From assembly GCF_003634935.1 (NCBI RefSeq), contig NZ_RBXO01000001.1:3497501-3561500 (forward strand): a stretch of DNA of 64,000 bases, read 5' to 3'. The translations under genes and the position numbers were made by a program. The notes under the pieces are model-generated. The model worked only from the letters and a program-made list of their open reading frames with translations. It was not told the origin of the DNA and searched no databases. Positions 9,275 through 16,830 of the stretch are shown here, in pieces. The DNA comes from Saccharothrix australiensis. Lineage in GTDB: Bacteria > Actinomycetota > Actinomycetes > Mycobacteriales > Pseudonocardiaceae. How positions within the stretch are numbered: the first letter of the stretch is position 1; every line of letters begins with the position of its first letter.

Positions 9275-9440
9275 TCACCCGGCCCGGTAGGCCCGGAGGA
9301 ACGCACGCACGCCCTCGACGACGAGCGGCCGGAAGCGGGCGTCCGCCGCGGCGTTCGCGGAGCCGAACCGGCTGAGCGCGACACCGGAGGTCAGCGCGAC
9401 GAGGTGGTCGGCCGCGAGCCGCGCGTCGGGGGCTGCCGGC
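9275..9440 (-). pseudogene. TetR-family regulator, C-terminal fragment
   Basis: Read on the minus strand, about 55 codons end at a TGA (complement of 9275-9277) with a sequence typical of TetR C-terminal domains: HLVALTSGVALSRFGS, then FRPLVVEGVRAFLRAYRAG and stop. The DNA-binding half is missing. Upstream of about 9440 (higher coordinates) the sequence is instead the coding tail of a transporter on the opposite strand, so the 5' part was lost by deletion. Confidence 0.7.
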
Positions 9441-9441
9441 A

Positions 9442-9630
9442 GTCGACGGCGTTCCGGCCACCGTCGCGGCGACGGCGCTGCCCGCCGGCGCGATCCTCGC
9501 CGCCGAGGCCGACCCGGTGCCGAGCCGGCCGGCCGAATCGGCCTTCGTCGCGGGTTTCGCCGTCGCCGGTCTGGTCACCGCACCGGCACTGTGCTTCGTT
9601 CGTGCCATGAGGAGAGGAATCCGGTCATGA
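9442..9630 (+). pseudogene. MFS-type exporter, C-terminal fragment
   Basis: An open frame ending at TGA 9628-9630 encodes about 62 residues with a final transmembrane-like helix, ESAFVAGFAVAGLVTAPAL, and a basic tail CFVRAMRRGIR, as in DHA2-type MFS drug exporters. There is no start codon or N-terminal region. The stop overlaps the ATG of the FAD monooxygenase (ATGA), showing that exporter and monooxygenase once formed one operon. Naming the family as MFS is inference from a short segment. Confidence 0.55.
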
Positions 9631-10844
9631 CGCCCACCGGTCGATCGACGGACATGAGGAGCGCTGCCCGGCGCAAGATCCTGATCTCGGGCGCGAGCAT
9701 CGCCGGGCCCGCGCTGGCGTACTGGCTGCACCGGTACGGGTTCGCGGTCACGCTGGTGGAGAAGGCGCGTGCGCCGCGCGACGGCGGCTACCCGATCGAC
9801 GTGCGCGGCACCGCGGTGGAGGTCGTCCGCCGGATGGGCCTGCTGCCGCGGCTGGAGGAAGCGCACGTCGACACGCGGCGGATCACCTTCCTCGACGCCG
9901 GAGGCGGCGAGGTGGCCTCGGTACCCATGCACGTGGCCGTCGGCAGCGCCCGGGGACGGGACCTCGAAGTGCGTCGGGGGGATCTGACAGCGGCCCTCCA
10001 CGCGGCGATCCGCGACGACGTGGAGTTCCTGTTCGACGATTCCATCGACGCCCTCGACCAGTCCGGACACGGTGTCGACGTGGCGTTCCGCGGCGGTGGT
10101 CGGCGCACGTTCGACCTCGTGCTCGGCGCTGACGGCATGCACTCGCGCACCCGACAGCTGGTGTTCGGTCCCGAGGAGCGGTTCCACCGCTACCTCGGCT
10201 ACTGCTTCGCGGTGTTCACGGTGCCCAACACCTACGGGCTTTCCCACGAGGCCGTGTTGTGGAACACCCCGGGCAGGGCAGCGGCGCTTTACGCCGTCGG
10301 CGACCACGACCGGGTGCACGTTTTCCTGAACTTCCACCGACCGGAACCGCCGAACCACGTCATCCGGAACCCCGAGGCCCAGCTGGACCTGGTCGCCACG
10401 ACGTTCGCCGGCGCGGGGTGGGAGGTGCCGGACCTGCTCACCGCCATGCGCGCGGCGGACGACCTGTTCTTCGACACGGCCGGCCAGATCCGCATGCCCG
10501 GCTGGTCCAGCGGTCGGGTCGCGCTGGTCGGCGACGCCGCGTACGCGCCTTCGTTCCTGACCGGCCAAGGCTCCAGCCTGGCGCTCGTCGGCGCGTACAC
10601 GCTCGCCCACGCGCTGGCCACGAACCGGGACCACGTCGAGGCTTTCGCCGCCTACGAGCACGGCAGCCGGGAGTTCGTGGCCATGAACCAGGCGCTGGTC
10701 GACCACGGCGGCGCGGCGCTCTTCCCCGCCACGGCCGAGGCCCTGGAGCAACGCAACGCCGTGTTGCGCGAGCTGGTCGCCATGCCCACCGCGCCGACAC
10801 CACCGGCCCACTCGGCCCTCGCGCTGCCCGATGTCGTCCGGTAG
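9627..10844 (+). CDS. FAD-dependent monooxygenase (TetX/aromatic hydroxylase-like, group A flavoprotein)
   Basis: About 405 residues from ATG 9627, preceded by the purine-rich ribosome site gaggagagg at 9609-9617. ATG 9654 is an alternative. Group A flavoprotein motifs are present in order: Rossmann GASIAGPALAYWLHRYG, the DG-containing segment LGADGMHSRTR, and the second FAD motif ALVGDAAYAPSFLTGQG. No membrane segment is visible. The family includes enzymes that inactivate tetracyclines or rifamycins as well as biosynthetic and catabolic hydroxylases. The fused relics of a TetR regulator and an exporter directly upstream suggest an old regulator/exporter/inactivating-enzyme resistance unit. 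It has probably lost its original promoter. Confidence 0.88.
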   Translation: MTPTGRSTDMRSAARRKILISGASIAGPALAYWLHRYGFAVTLVEKARAPRDGGYPIDVRGTAVEVVRRMGLLPRLEEAHVDTRRITFLDAGGGEVASVPMHVAVGSARGRDLEVRRGDLTAALHAAIRDDVEFLFDDSIDALDQSGHGVDVAFRGGGRRTFDLVLGADGMHSRTRQLVFGPEERFHRYLGYCFAVFTVPNTYGLSHEAVLWNTPGRAAALYAVGDHDRVHVFLNFHRPEPPNHVIRNPEAQLDLVATTFAGAGWEVPDLLTAMRAADDLFFDTAGQIRMPGWSSGRVALVGDAAYAPSFLTGQGSSLALVGAYTLAHALATNRDHVEAFAAYEHGSREFVAMNQALVDHGGAALFPATAEALEQRNAVLRELVAMPTAPTPPAHSALALPDVVR

Positions 10845-10984
10845 CCGCGAGCCCGTTGCCCGCCGAACGGCGGACCGCCCCCGGCCGGCGCGGCCCTGCC
10901 GCCGGATCACCCCGGACGGGCAGCGTGTCGGTCGAGGACCGCTTCGGAGCGGCAGGCCACAATCCGGTTGTGCGGGACGGTGAC

Positions 10985-13933
10985 ATGTCGGGCGACGAGG
11001 GGACGCGGGTGGCCGCGCACGGTGGCGACGCGGTCGGTCAGCGCGCCCACGCCGAGTCCGCCGGGATCGTCGTGCAGACGGCCGGCGACGCCACCATCAG
11101 GCTGGAGCACGGGCTGCCGGACGCGCACGTCCGGCTCGTGCACGCGCAGGCCGACACGATCGAGGCGCAGCGGCAGCTCATCGACGTCACCAACGAGCTG
11201 AACGACGCCCGGCGGAAGTTGGTCGAGAGCGCGCGGGTCGAGCAGCGGACCTCCCAGCTCATCATGGTGTTGCACGTCGTGCTGGTCCGCCTGTCGGCGC
11301 TGATCGCGCACCTGACCGGTGAGCGGGACCGCTACCTCGTCGAGGCCGCCGCGTACCGCGAGGAACTGGAGGCCGCGCACCGCGGGCTGAGCGACGCCGA
11401 GCGCGAGCGCGGTCGGGCCGAGGGGCAGTTGGACCAGGCCAAGCAGGAACGCGGACGGGCGACGGCGGTCGCCGAGGCCGCGCACGTCCGGGTCCGGTCG
11501 TTGGAGCAGCGGCTGCGCGGTATCGGGGGTTACGGGGGAGCGCACGCGGGCGAGCGGCCCGCGCTCGACGTCCCGGTGCTGTCGCCGGACGACGTCCTGC
11601 TGGACACGTCGAGCGGCCTGGACCGGGTGCAGCGGCTGCTGGACGCCCAGGAGCACGAGCTGGCTTCGCTCGAGGCCGGTGTGGCGCGGCCGGTCCTGGA
11701 GCGCGGTCCGGGCGGGCGTGATCCGCTGACCGGGCTGCCGGACCGGGCGTGGTTCCTGGTGCGGCTGGCGGAGGTGTGCCGCGGTGGGGGACCGCCGGTC
11801 GGCGTGTGCTGCGTTGAGCTCGACGACTTCGACCGCGACGACGAGGGCGGGCGCGAGGTGGGCGACCGGGTGCTGGCGGCCGTGGCGCGGCGGCTGTCCG
11901 AGGCGCTGCACGGCGTCCACCCGCTCGCGCGGGTGGGTGGCGCCGCGTTCGCCGTGCTGGTGGTGGCGCCGGGGGATGCCGACGTGCTGCCCGAGCTCGC
12001 CGCGCGGGTCCGGGCGCTCGTGTCGGCGCCGACCGGTGATCCGCCGTCCCCGGCCCGGACGGTGAGCATCGGCTTGGTGGAGCGCCGGCCCTCCGACACC
12101 ACGCCCGAGGAGCTGATGCGCGAGGTCGAGATCGCCCTGCTGCGGGCGAAGTCGGCCGGCGGGAACCGGTGGGTGCGGTACGACCCGCACGACGAGGCCG
12201 AGCGGCTCGCGCGGTCCTTGGCCGGCCAGCGCGAAGCGCGAGCCCGGATGAACCGGTCCGGTCGGCGGTTCGCGGACCTGGTGTCGCTGACGCCCGTGGG
12301 TGTCGGCCTGTTCGACGAGGCCGAGCGGTTGGTGGACGCCAACGACGCCCTGTGCGACCTGCTCGGCACGGACCTGGAGCAGCTGCGCGGCAGGACCGCG
12401 GCGGAGCTGACCCACCCCGACGACAGTCGCGACTGGTTGCGGTCGGCGGGCGATGCGATCAAGGAGTCGTCCCGCACACATGAGATCCCGGAACGGATAT
12501 TGGTCCGCCCCGACGGTGAGCGGGTGTACTGCGAGTTGCACATCGCGTTGTCGGTGCAGGATGACGGTCGTCGGTTCTGGTTGACGGTGTTCCAGGACAT
12601 CACGGAGCGTCGTCGTGCGTCGGAGGCGTTGCGTCATCAGGCGACGCACGACGAGTTGACGGGTCTGCCGAACCGGGCGCTGGTGAAGGAGATGCTGGCG
12701 CGGTTGTTGGCGTCGGAGGACCGGTCGCGGGTGGCGGTGTTGTTCTGCGACATCGACAATTTCAAGCGGGTCAACGATTCGTTGGGGCATGACGCGGGTG
12801 ACGAGTTGTTGGTGGCGTTGGCGCGGCGGTTGGAGGGTGGTCTGCCGGAGGGGTGCACGGCGGCGCGGTTGTCCGGTGACGAGTACGTGATCATCTGCGA
12901 GGACATCGACCGGGTCGGTGGTGTGGACGCGTTGGCGACGCGGGTGGCGGGGTTGTTGCGGACGGCGGTGCCGGTGCACGGGCAGTTGGTGCGGGTGTCG
13001 GCGTCGATCGGGGCGGCGGTGCCCAACGGGGCGCGGGCGACGGGGAACGACCTGTTGCGGTTCGCGGACGCGGCGATGTTCGAGGCGAAGCGGTCGGGTG
13101 CGGGGCGGGTGGCGTTGGCCAGTGCGGCGTTGATCGCTTCGGCGGATCGGCAGGTGCACCTGGAGGGCCAGTTGCGGGAGGCGTTGGCGCACGACGGGTT
13201 GGCGTTGCACTTCCAGCCGGTGGTGGGGGTGGACGGGGTGGTGGAGACGGCCGAGGCGTTGGTGCGGTGGCCGCACCCGGATCGGGGTCTGTTGCCGCCG
13301 GATGTGTTCCTGCCGGTGGCCGAGCAGGGTGACCTGTTGCGGGAGTTGGACCGGTGGGTGTTGCGTTCGGCGTTGCGGGAGGCGGCGGCGTGGCCGGCGC
13401 CGAACGGCCGGCCGGTGTCGGTGGCGGTGAACCTGGCGGGGTTGGTGCCGGGTGATCCGGAGTTCGTGGACGTGGTGGCGGACGCGATCGCCGAGGCGGG
13501 TGTGCCGTGGGACCGGGTGGTGCTGGAGTTGGTGGAGACGGCGCTGGTGGACCTGCCCTCGCGGGTGCGGCAGTCGATGGACGAGTTGGTGGCGCGGGGT
13601 ATCCGGTTCGCGGTGGACGACTTCGGCACGGGGTATTCGTCGTTGGCGCGGTTGAAGGACCTGCCGGCGCAGATCATCAAGGTGGACCGCCGGTTCGTCT
13701 CCGGGGTGGGCAACGACTCGTCGGACTTCGCGGTGGCGCGGGCGGTGGTGGACATGGCCCGCGCGATGGGCCGCAAGTGCGTGGCCGAGGGCGTGGAGAC
13801 CGTCGACCAGTTCCACGTGCTGCGCGGCGTCGGGGTCGACGCCTACCAGGGCTGGCTGTTCTCCCGCCCGGTACCCGCCGGGGAACTCCGCGCGCTGCTG
13901 GCCCTCGGCGGGCTCACCATGCCGGCGTCCTGA
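10985..13933 (+). CDS. Cyclic-di-GMP signalling protein: coiled coil - degenerate GGDEF - PAS - GGDEF - EAL
   Basis: About 982 residues from ATG 10985 (GTG 10970 is an alternative). Residues about 45-190 are a charged, helical, coiled-coil-like region (QLIDVTNELNDARRKLVES). A first GGDEF-like domain (about 243-400) has GGAAF in place of the signature and should be inactive. A PAS domain spans about 425-540 (ending TVFQDITERRRASEAL). A second GGDEF (about 548-708) has SGDEY, compatible with cyclase activity. An EAL phosphodiesterase domain (about 722-968) has EALVRW, DDFGTGYSSLARL and AEGVET. The protein probably makes and/or degrades c-di-GMP in response to a PAS-sensed signal. It has no transmembrane helices. 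The stretch 12480-13720 differs in base usage from the rest of the gene. Confidence 0.92.
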   Translation: MSGDEGTRVAAHGGDAVGQRAHAESAGIVVQTAGDATIRLEHGLPDAHVRLVHAQADTIEAQRQLIDVTNELNDARRKLVESARVEQRTSQLIMVLHVVLVRLSALIAHLTGERDRYLVEAAAYREELEAAHRGLSDAERERGRAEGQLDQAKQERGRATAVAEAAHVRVRSLEQRLRGIGGYGGAHAGERPALDVPVLSPDDVLLDTSSGLDRVQRLLDAQEHELASLEAGVARPVLERGPGGRDPLTGLPDRAWFLVRLAEVCRGGGPPVGVCCVELDDFDRDDEGGREVGDRVLAAVARRLSEALHGVHPLARVGGAAFAVLVVAPGDADVLPELAARVRALVSAPTGDPPSPARTVSIGLVERRPSDTTPEELMREVEIALLRAKSAGGNRWVRYDPHDEAERLARSLAGQREARARMNRSGRRFADLVSLTPVGVGLFDEAERLVDANDALCDLLGTDLEQLRGRTAAELTHPDDSRDWLRSAGDAIKESSRTHEIPERILVRPDGERVYCELHIALSVQDDGRRFWLTVFQDITERRRASEALRHQATHDELTGLPNRALVKEMLARLLASEDRSRVAVLFCDIDNFKRVNDSLGHDAGDELLVALARRLEGGLPEGCTAARLSGDEYVIICEDIDRVGGVDALATRVAGLLRTAVPVHGQLVRVSASIGAAVPNGARATGNDLLRFADAAMFEAKRSGAGRVALASAALIASADRQVHLEGQLREALAHDGLALHFQPVVGVDGVVETAEALVRWPHPDRGLLPPDVFLPVAEQGDLLRELDRWVLRSALREAAAWPAPNGRPVSVAVNLAGLVPGDPEFVDVVADAIAEAGVPWDRVVLELVETALVDLPSRVRQSMDELVARGIRFAVDDFGTGYSSLARLKDLPAQIIKVDRRFVSGVGNDSSDFAVARAVVDMARAMGRKCVAEGVETVDQFHVLRGVGVDAYQGWLFSRPVPAGELRALLALGGLTMPAS

Positions 13934-14108
13934 TGTCGCGGATGTCCTGAGCGCGATCCGACCGATGCCGCCCTCGCCGGCGCGCACCTCGTCCGGAGGT
14001 GGTGCGGGCGCCGGTGCCGCCGGGGTTCGCGCTGACCCGCACCCCGCTGGACCCCGTTCGCGCCGGACGGCCGCACGCCGGCCACCGCGAGCGAGGACCA
14101 CCGCGCGG

Positions 14109-14200
14109 CCGTGGGACGTCGCCCCGGCGCGGGTGGTGGACCTGATCCGCGCCACGGCGTACCCGCGGATCACCTCGGCCGAGTGGGCACGGCACTTGGA
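14109..14200 (+). pseudogene. Relic of an nSTAND-WD40 protein C-terminus
   Basis: In one frame this short stretch reads PWDV, then LIRATAYPRITSAEW and ARHL. It matches the C-terminal tail of the intact WD40 protein in this window (WDLDVADA, then CRAAPRITAAEW and EKHL). The similarity stops at the terminal inverted repeat of the IS remnant, so the gene end was cut off by the insertion. Nothing recognisable of the propeller remains upstream (13934-14108). Confidence 0.55.
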
Positions 14201-14600
14201 CAACGTCTCATGTGGCCATCCTCGCCAGCCGTTTGAACCAGGTCGGTGTTGCGGCGAGGGTGAGGAAGGCGCAGTGGTTGTCCGCGTGGAGCTTCGCCGG
14301 GCGGAAGCGGCGCGGGCCGCGTCGTGAGCGGATGCGCGGGATCGCCCGGAGCAGGGGCTTGAGGGCCTGGCTGTCGTACGGGTTCGCCGCCGACACCCCC
14401 GCAAGGGCATCGACTCGTCCGATCGACTCGGCTGCCACCGTCGGGCCGGGGAACGCACGATCTCCTGGTTCACCGGCTACCGCCGCCTGGCCATCCGCTA
14501 CGAACGCCACGCCGACAACCACTGCGCCTTCCTCACCCTCATCGCAGCACCGACCTGGTTCAAACGACTCACCAAACCGACCACGTGAGACGTTGTCTCA
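14196..14600. mobile_element. Palindromic IS5-family transposase remnant (two inverted 3' ends)
   Basis: The left half read on the minus strand encodes NPYDSQALKPLLRAIPRIRS, then RGPRRFRPAKLHAD fused to NHCAFLTLAATPTWFKRL. The right half read on the plus strand encodes RTISWFTGYRRLAIRYERHA, then DNHCAFLTLIAAPTWFKRL. Both are pieces of an IS5-like DDE transposase, and both are its C-terminal end. Outer ends carry matching inverted repeats: caacgtctca at 14201-14210 and its complement at 14586-14595, inside a larger imperfect inverted repeat of about 85 bp. No intact transposase remains. The minus copy has an internal deletion between two codon stretches encoding HAD. Confidence 0.75.
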
Positions 14601-14725
14601 GATCGGGTGGTCATGCTCCGGACGGAGCGGGTACGGCCCCCGGTGCGCATCCGGTGGTGTGTCGGGCCGCACGACCATGGACGCTTCCTTCCACCGCCCG
14701 TCCCTGTTCCCGTTCCGCTGCCTGG
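14601..14725. other. Non-coding spacer between IS remnant and terminator
   Basis: No frame here looks like a gene and no repeat besides the neighbouring features was seen. Confidence 0.5.
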
Positions 14726-14763
14726 CCTCACACCCCATCCAACGGGCTTGATGGGGTGTGAGG
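14726..14763. terminator. Perfect 14-bp hairpin, terminator of the minus-strand hydrolase gene
   Basis: cctcacaccccatc (14726-14739) pairs exactly with 14750-14763 across a 10-base loop. It lies 56 bases beyond the stop of the minus-strand hydrolase gene and would also stop transcription coming from the left. Confidence 0.75.
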
Positions 14764-14818
14764 GCGCTCCCACGACACGTTCGGCGGGTTCGATTGGATC
14801 ACCCCGTGGCCCGGATGG

Positions 14819-15784
14819 TCAGTGCCGATTGGCCCGGAAGAAGTTCAGCAGCACGGGGTTGACCACGTCCGACCGTTCCCAGTGGACGTTGTGCCCGCAC
14901 TCGTTGGCCACCACCGTGCGCACCCTGCGGAAGTGCCGGGCCAGCAGACGCTGCACCGGCGGTGAGGTGTGCGGGTCGGCGTCCCCCCACAGCAGCAGGG
15001 TGGGCACGGTGAGCCGTTCGATCACGGCCCAGCTCAGCGAGGTCGCCCTGGGCTGGACGATCCCGTCGGGCCCGGCCCGGTGATGGATGTCCAGCCACCT
15101 GGCGACACCGTCCGGGTCGATCGCGCGGTAGGACGGGCCCAACTCCCGGAAGTGGATGGGCAGCGCGTCGACCTCGGGCGACCGCAACCGCTCCACCATG
15201 TCCTGGTAGTCCCGCTCCTGGACCTGAAGCACGCACGTGCCGATCACCAGGCTGTGCAGCCGGTCCGGGTGGTTGAGCGCGTAGTCCATCGCGTACCAGC
15301 CGCCACCGGCAACGCCGACGAGGTGGAACTTCCCGACTCCCAGGAACTTCACGAGGTCGTGCAGATCCTCGATGCCGGTCCTCGGGTCGTTCGGGTCCTG
15401 CACCGGCGAGTTGGTGTACCCCCGGCGCGAGTAGCCGATGACCCGGTACCCCGCACGGGCGAGGTACGGCTGCTGGTACGGCCAGCTCTCGCCGCTGCCG
15501 CTCAGAGCGTGCAGCAGAACCACCGCCTCGCCGGGCCCGCCGGTGTCCCAGTACCACAGCCGCGCCCCCGGCACCTGGAACAAGCCCTGGGTAGCCGGAA
15601 CCTGCTCGGGCACCGGGATCGGGCGCACCGGGCTACCGGGGGCCGGGACCGGAACACCCGGTGGGTGCGCGTCCGCGGTGCCGTTGACCAGGGCCGTGCC
15701 GCCGAGGGCGAGCCCGGTTCCCTGCAACAGGGTCCGGCGGGATATCGGAAGCGACGGGTTCGGGTTGGCCTCGGCGTTGCCCAT
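14819..15784 (-). CDS. Tat-exported alpha/beta-hydrolase-fold protein lacking the nucleophile
   Basis: 321 residues. The N-terminus carries a twin-arginine signal (ISRRTLLQGTGLALGGTALV) with an AxA-like end, so the protein is exported folded. The fold is an epoxide hydrolase/lactonase-type alpha/beta hydrolase: VVLLHALSGSGESW (oxyanion region), GYSRRGYTNSP, the acid loop LLWGDADPHTS and the histidine region NECGHNVHWE. The nucleophile elbow reads HLVGVAGGGWYAM: the position normally Ser, Asp or Cys is Ala159. Either it is a non-hydrolytic member (binding protein or pseudo-enzyme) or it uses other chemistry. It stands alone between decayed sequences and ends in a hairpin. Confidence 0.85.
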   Translation of the reverse strand: MGNAEANPNPSLPISRRTLLQGTGLALGGTALVNGTADAHPPGVPVPAPGSPVRPIPVPEQVPATQGLFQVPGARLWYWDTGGPGEAVVLLHALSGSGESWPYQQPYLARAGYRVIGYSRRGYTNSPVQDPNDPRTGIEDLHDLVKFLGVGKFHLVGVAGGGWYAMDYALNHPDRLHSLVIGTCVLQVQERDYQDMVERLRSPEVDALPIHFRELGPSYRAIDPDGVARWLDIHHRAGPDGIVQPRATSLSWAVIERLTVPTLLLWGDADPHTSPPVQRLLARHFRRVRTVVANECGHNVHWERSDVVNPVLLNFFRANRH

Positions 15785-16696
15785 GTGACCTCATCTCGAG
15801 TACCGGTTCCCGCCGACGTGCCGGACGTGCCGAGGAGCCGAACCACTGGCGCATCGGTGATCACGTGTCGGGTCGGGCGGGCGCGGCGGCCGTCCGGAGC
15901 GTAGCGAACGGTCCGCACCCGACTCCAGGCGTTCACCGTAAAGAACGCACCCTGGTGATCACCGCAGCCTGTCGGCCGCTGCCGTGTCGGTCTGGCCACG
16001 GCGCGTGGGGAACGGGGACCGGTCCGCGTACCGTTGGCCTCGACAGGGAGCGACGTCCCGTCGGGTCGACCGCCGTGTACGAGCCGTGCCGGTGACCCGC
16101 CGGTCGGGCCGGGGCCGACCCGGCTCGACCGGCGGGCGGCCCGCGGGACTACCTGGCGTGTCGGCCCCCGGTCCGGCCGGGGAGCCGAGCAGGGGCGAGG
16201 CGCGTCACCGCGACCAGCAGCGCCACGGCGAGGACGGGCGTCAGCAGCACCCGCGGCGTGCCGGACCCGGACAGCGGTGCGGGGTGACAGCCCCGACCGG
16301 TCGCCTGCCGTTGTCCGCCGCGTGGGAGCGACGCAACGCCGCCGTCGGTCGCGGCGCCTGCATTCCATGGTCATCGTGGTTCCGCCGGTCTTGCTGGTTG
16401 ATCACGGAAGCGCGGATACCGCCGCTTGCAGGCGTCCTACGGTTCCCGCGCCGGCACCGGTGGAGCACGTCCGGGCCTCCCCGTCGCCGCGGTGTCCGGG
16501 ACGGCGACGGGCGGCCCCTGGTGGAGCCGCCCGTCGCCGTCGTGCCTGGTGCCGACGCCGACCTTACGGGCGTCGACCGCAGGTGGTCGTGCTCGCCGTC
16601 GGCAAGGAGACCGGCATCGCCGGCCGGCGGCCGCACGATGCCCTCCTGGTTTCCGGACCGGGCTGTCACCCTGTCCGGGGCCAACCATTCCGATAG
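15785..16696. other. About 0.9 kb without a convincing gene
   Basis: No frame on either strand has the composition or motifs of a real protein. A minus-strand stretch near 16155-16280 could encode a hydrophobic segment (VLLTPVLAVALLVAVTRLA) followed by a stop, possibly the tail of a lost membrane protein, but it is too short to call. The part next to 15784 should hold the hydrolase promoter. Together with the flanking relics this reads as decayed DNA. Confidence 0.5.
16096..16136. terminator. Possible GC-rich hairpin in the non-coding region
   Basis: cccgccggtcg (16096-16106) pairs perfectly with cgaccggcggg (16126-16136). The loop is itself GC-rich. It may terminate readthrough from the minus-strand ileS direction, but the distance of about 700 bases from ileS makes the role doubtful. 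Confidence 0.3.
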
Positions 16697-16756
16697 TCGG
16701 ATCTCAAGTGGGCACGGCACTTCCCCGGCACGGACTACCGGCCTCCCCGTCCGTGA
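16697..16756 (+). pseudogene. Second relic of an nSTAND-WD40 C-terminus
   Basis: The frame ending at TGA 16754-16756 reads KWARHFPGTDYRPPRP and stop. This resembles the extreme C-terminus of nSTAND-WD40 proteins (EWEKHLPDVEFQPPC in the intact neighbour). The DNA word gtgggcacggcactt is shared with the other relic at about 14183-14197. Only some 20 codons are recognisable. Confidence 0.45.
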
Positions 16757-16830
16757 GCGCCGCGCCTCCGCCCCGTCCGCTCGGTGCCGACGTCGACGCG
16801 GTCCCCGCTCGGCGCCGGACCGCGCCGCCG

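Noticed and set aside
14770-14815. tRNA-like gttcgattg word
   Set aside because: No acceptor, D or anticodon stems can be paired around it.
16155-16280. Short minus-strand segment with a transmembrane-like helix and stop
   Set aside because: Only about 40 codons, no start, no upstream coding character; kept as a remark within the non-coding region.
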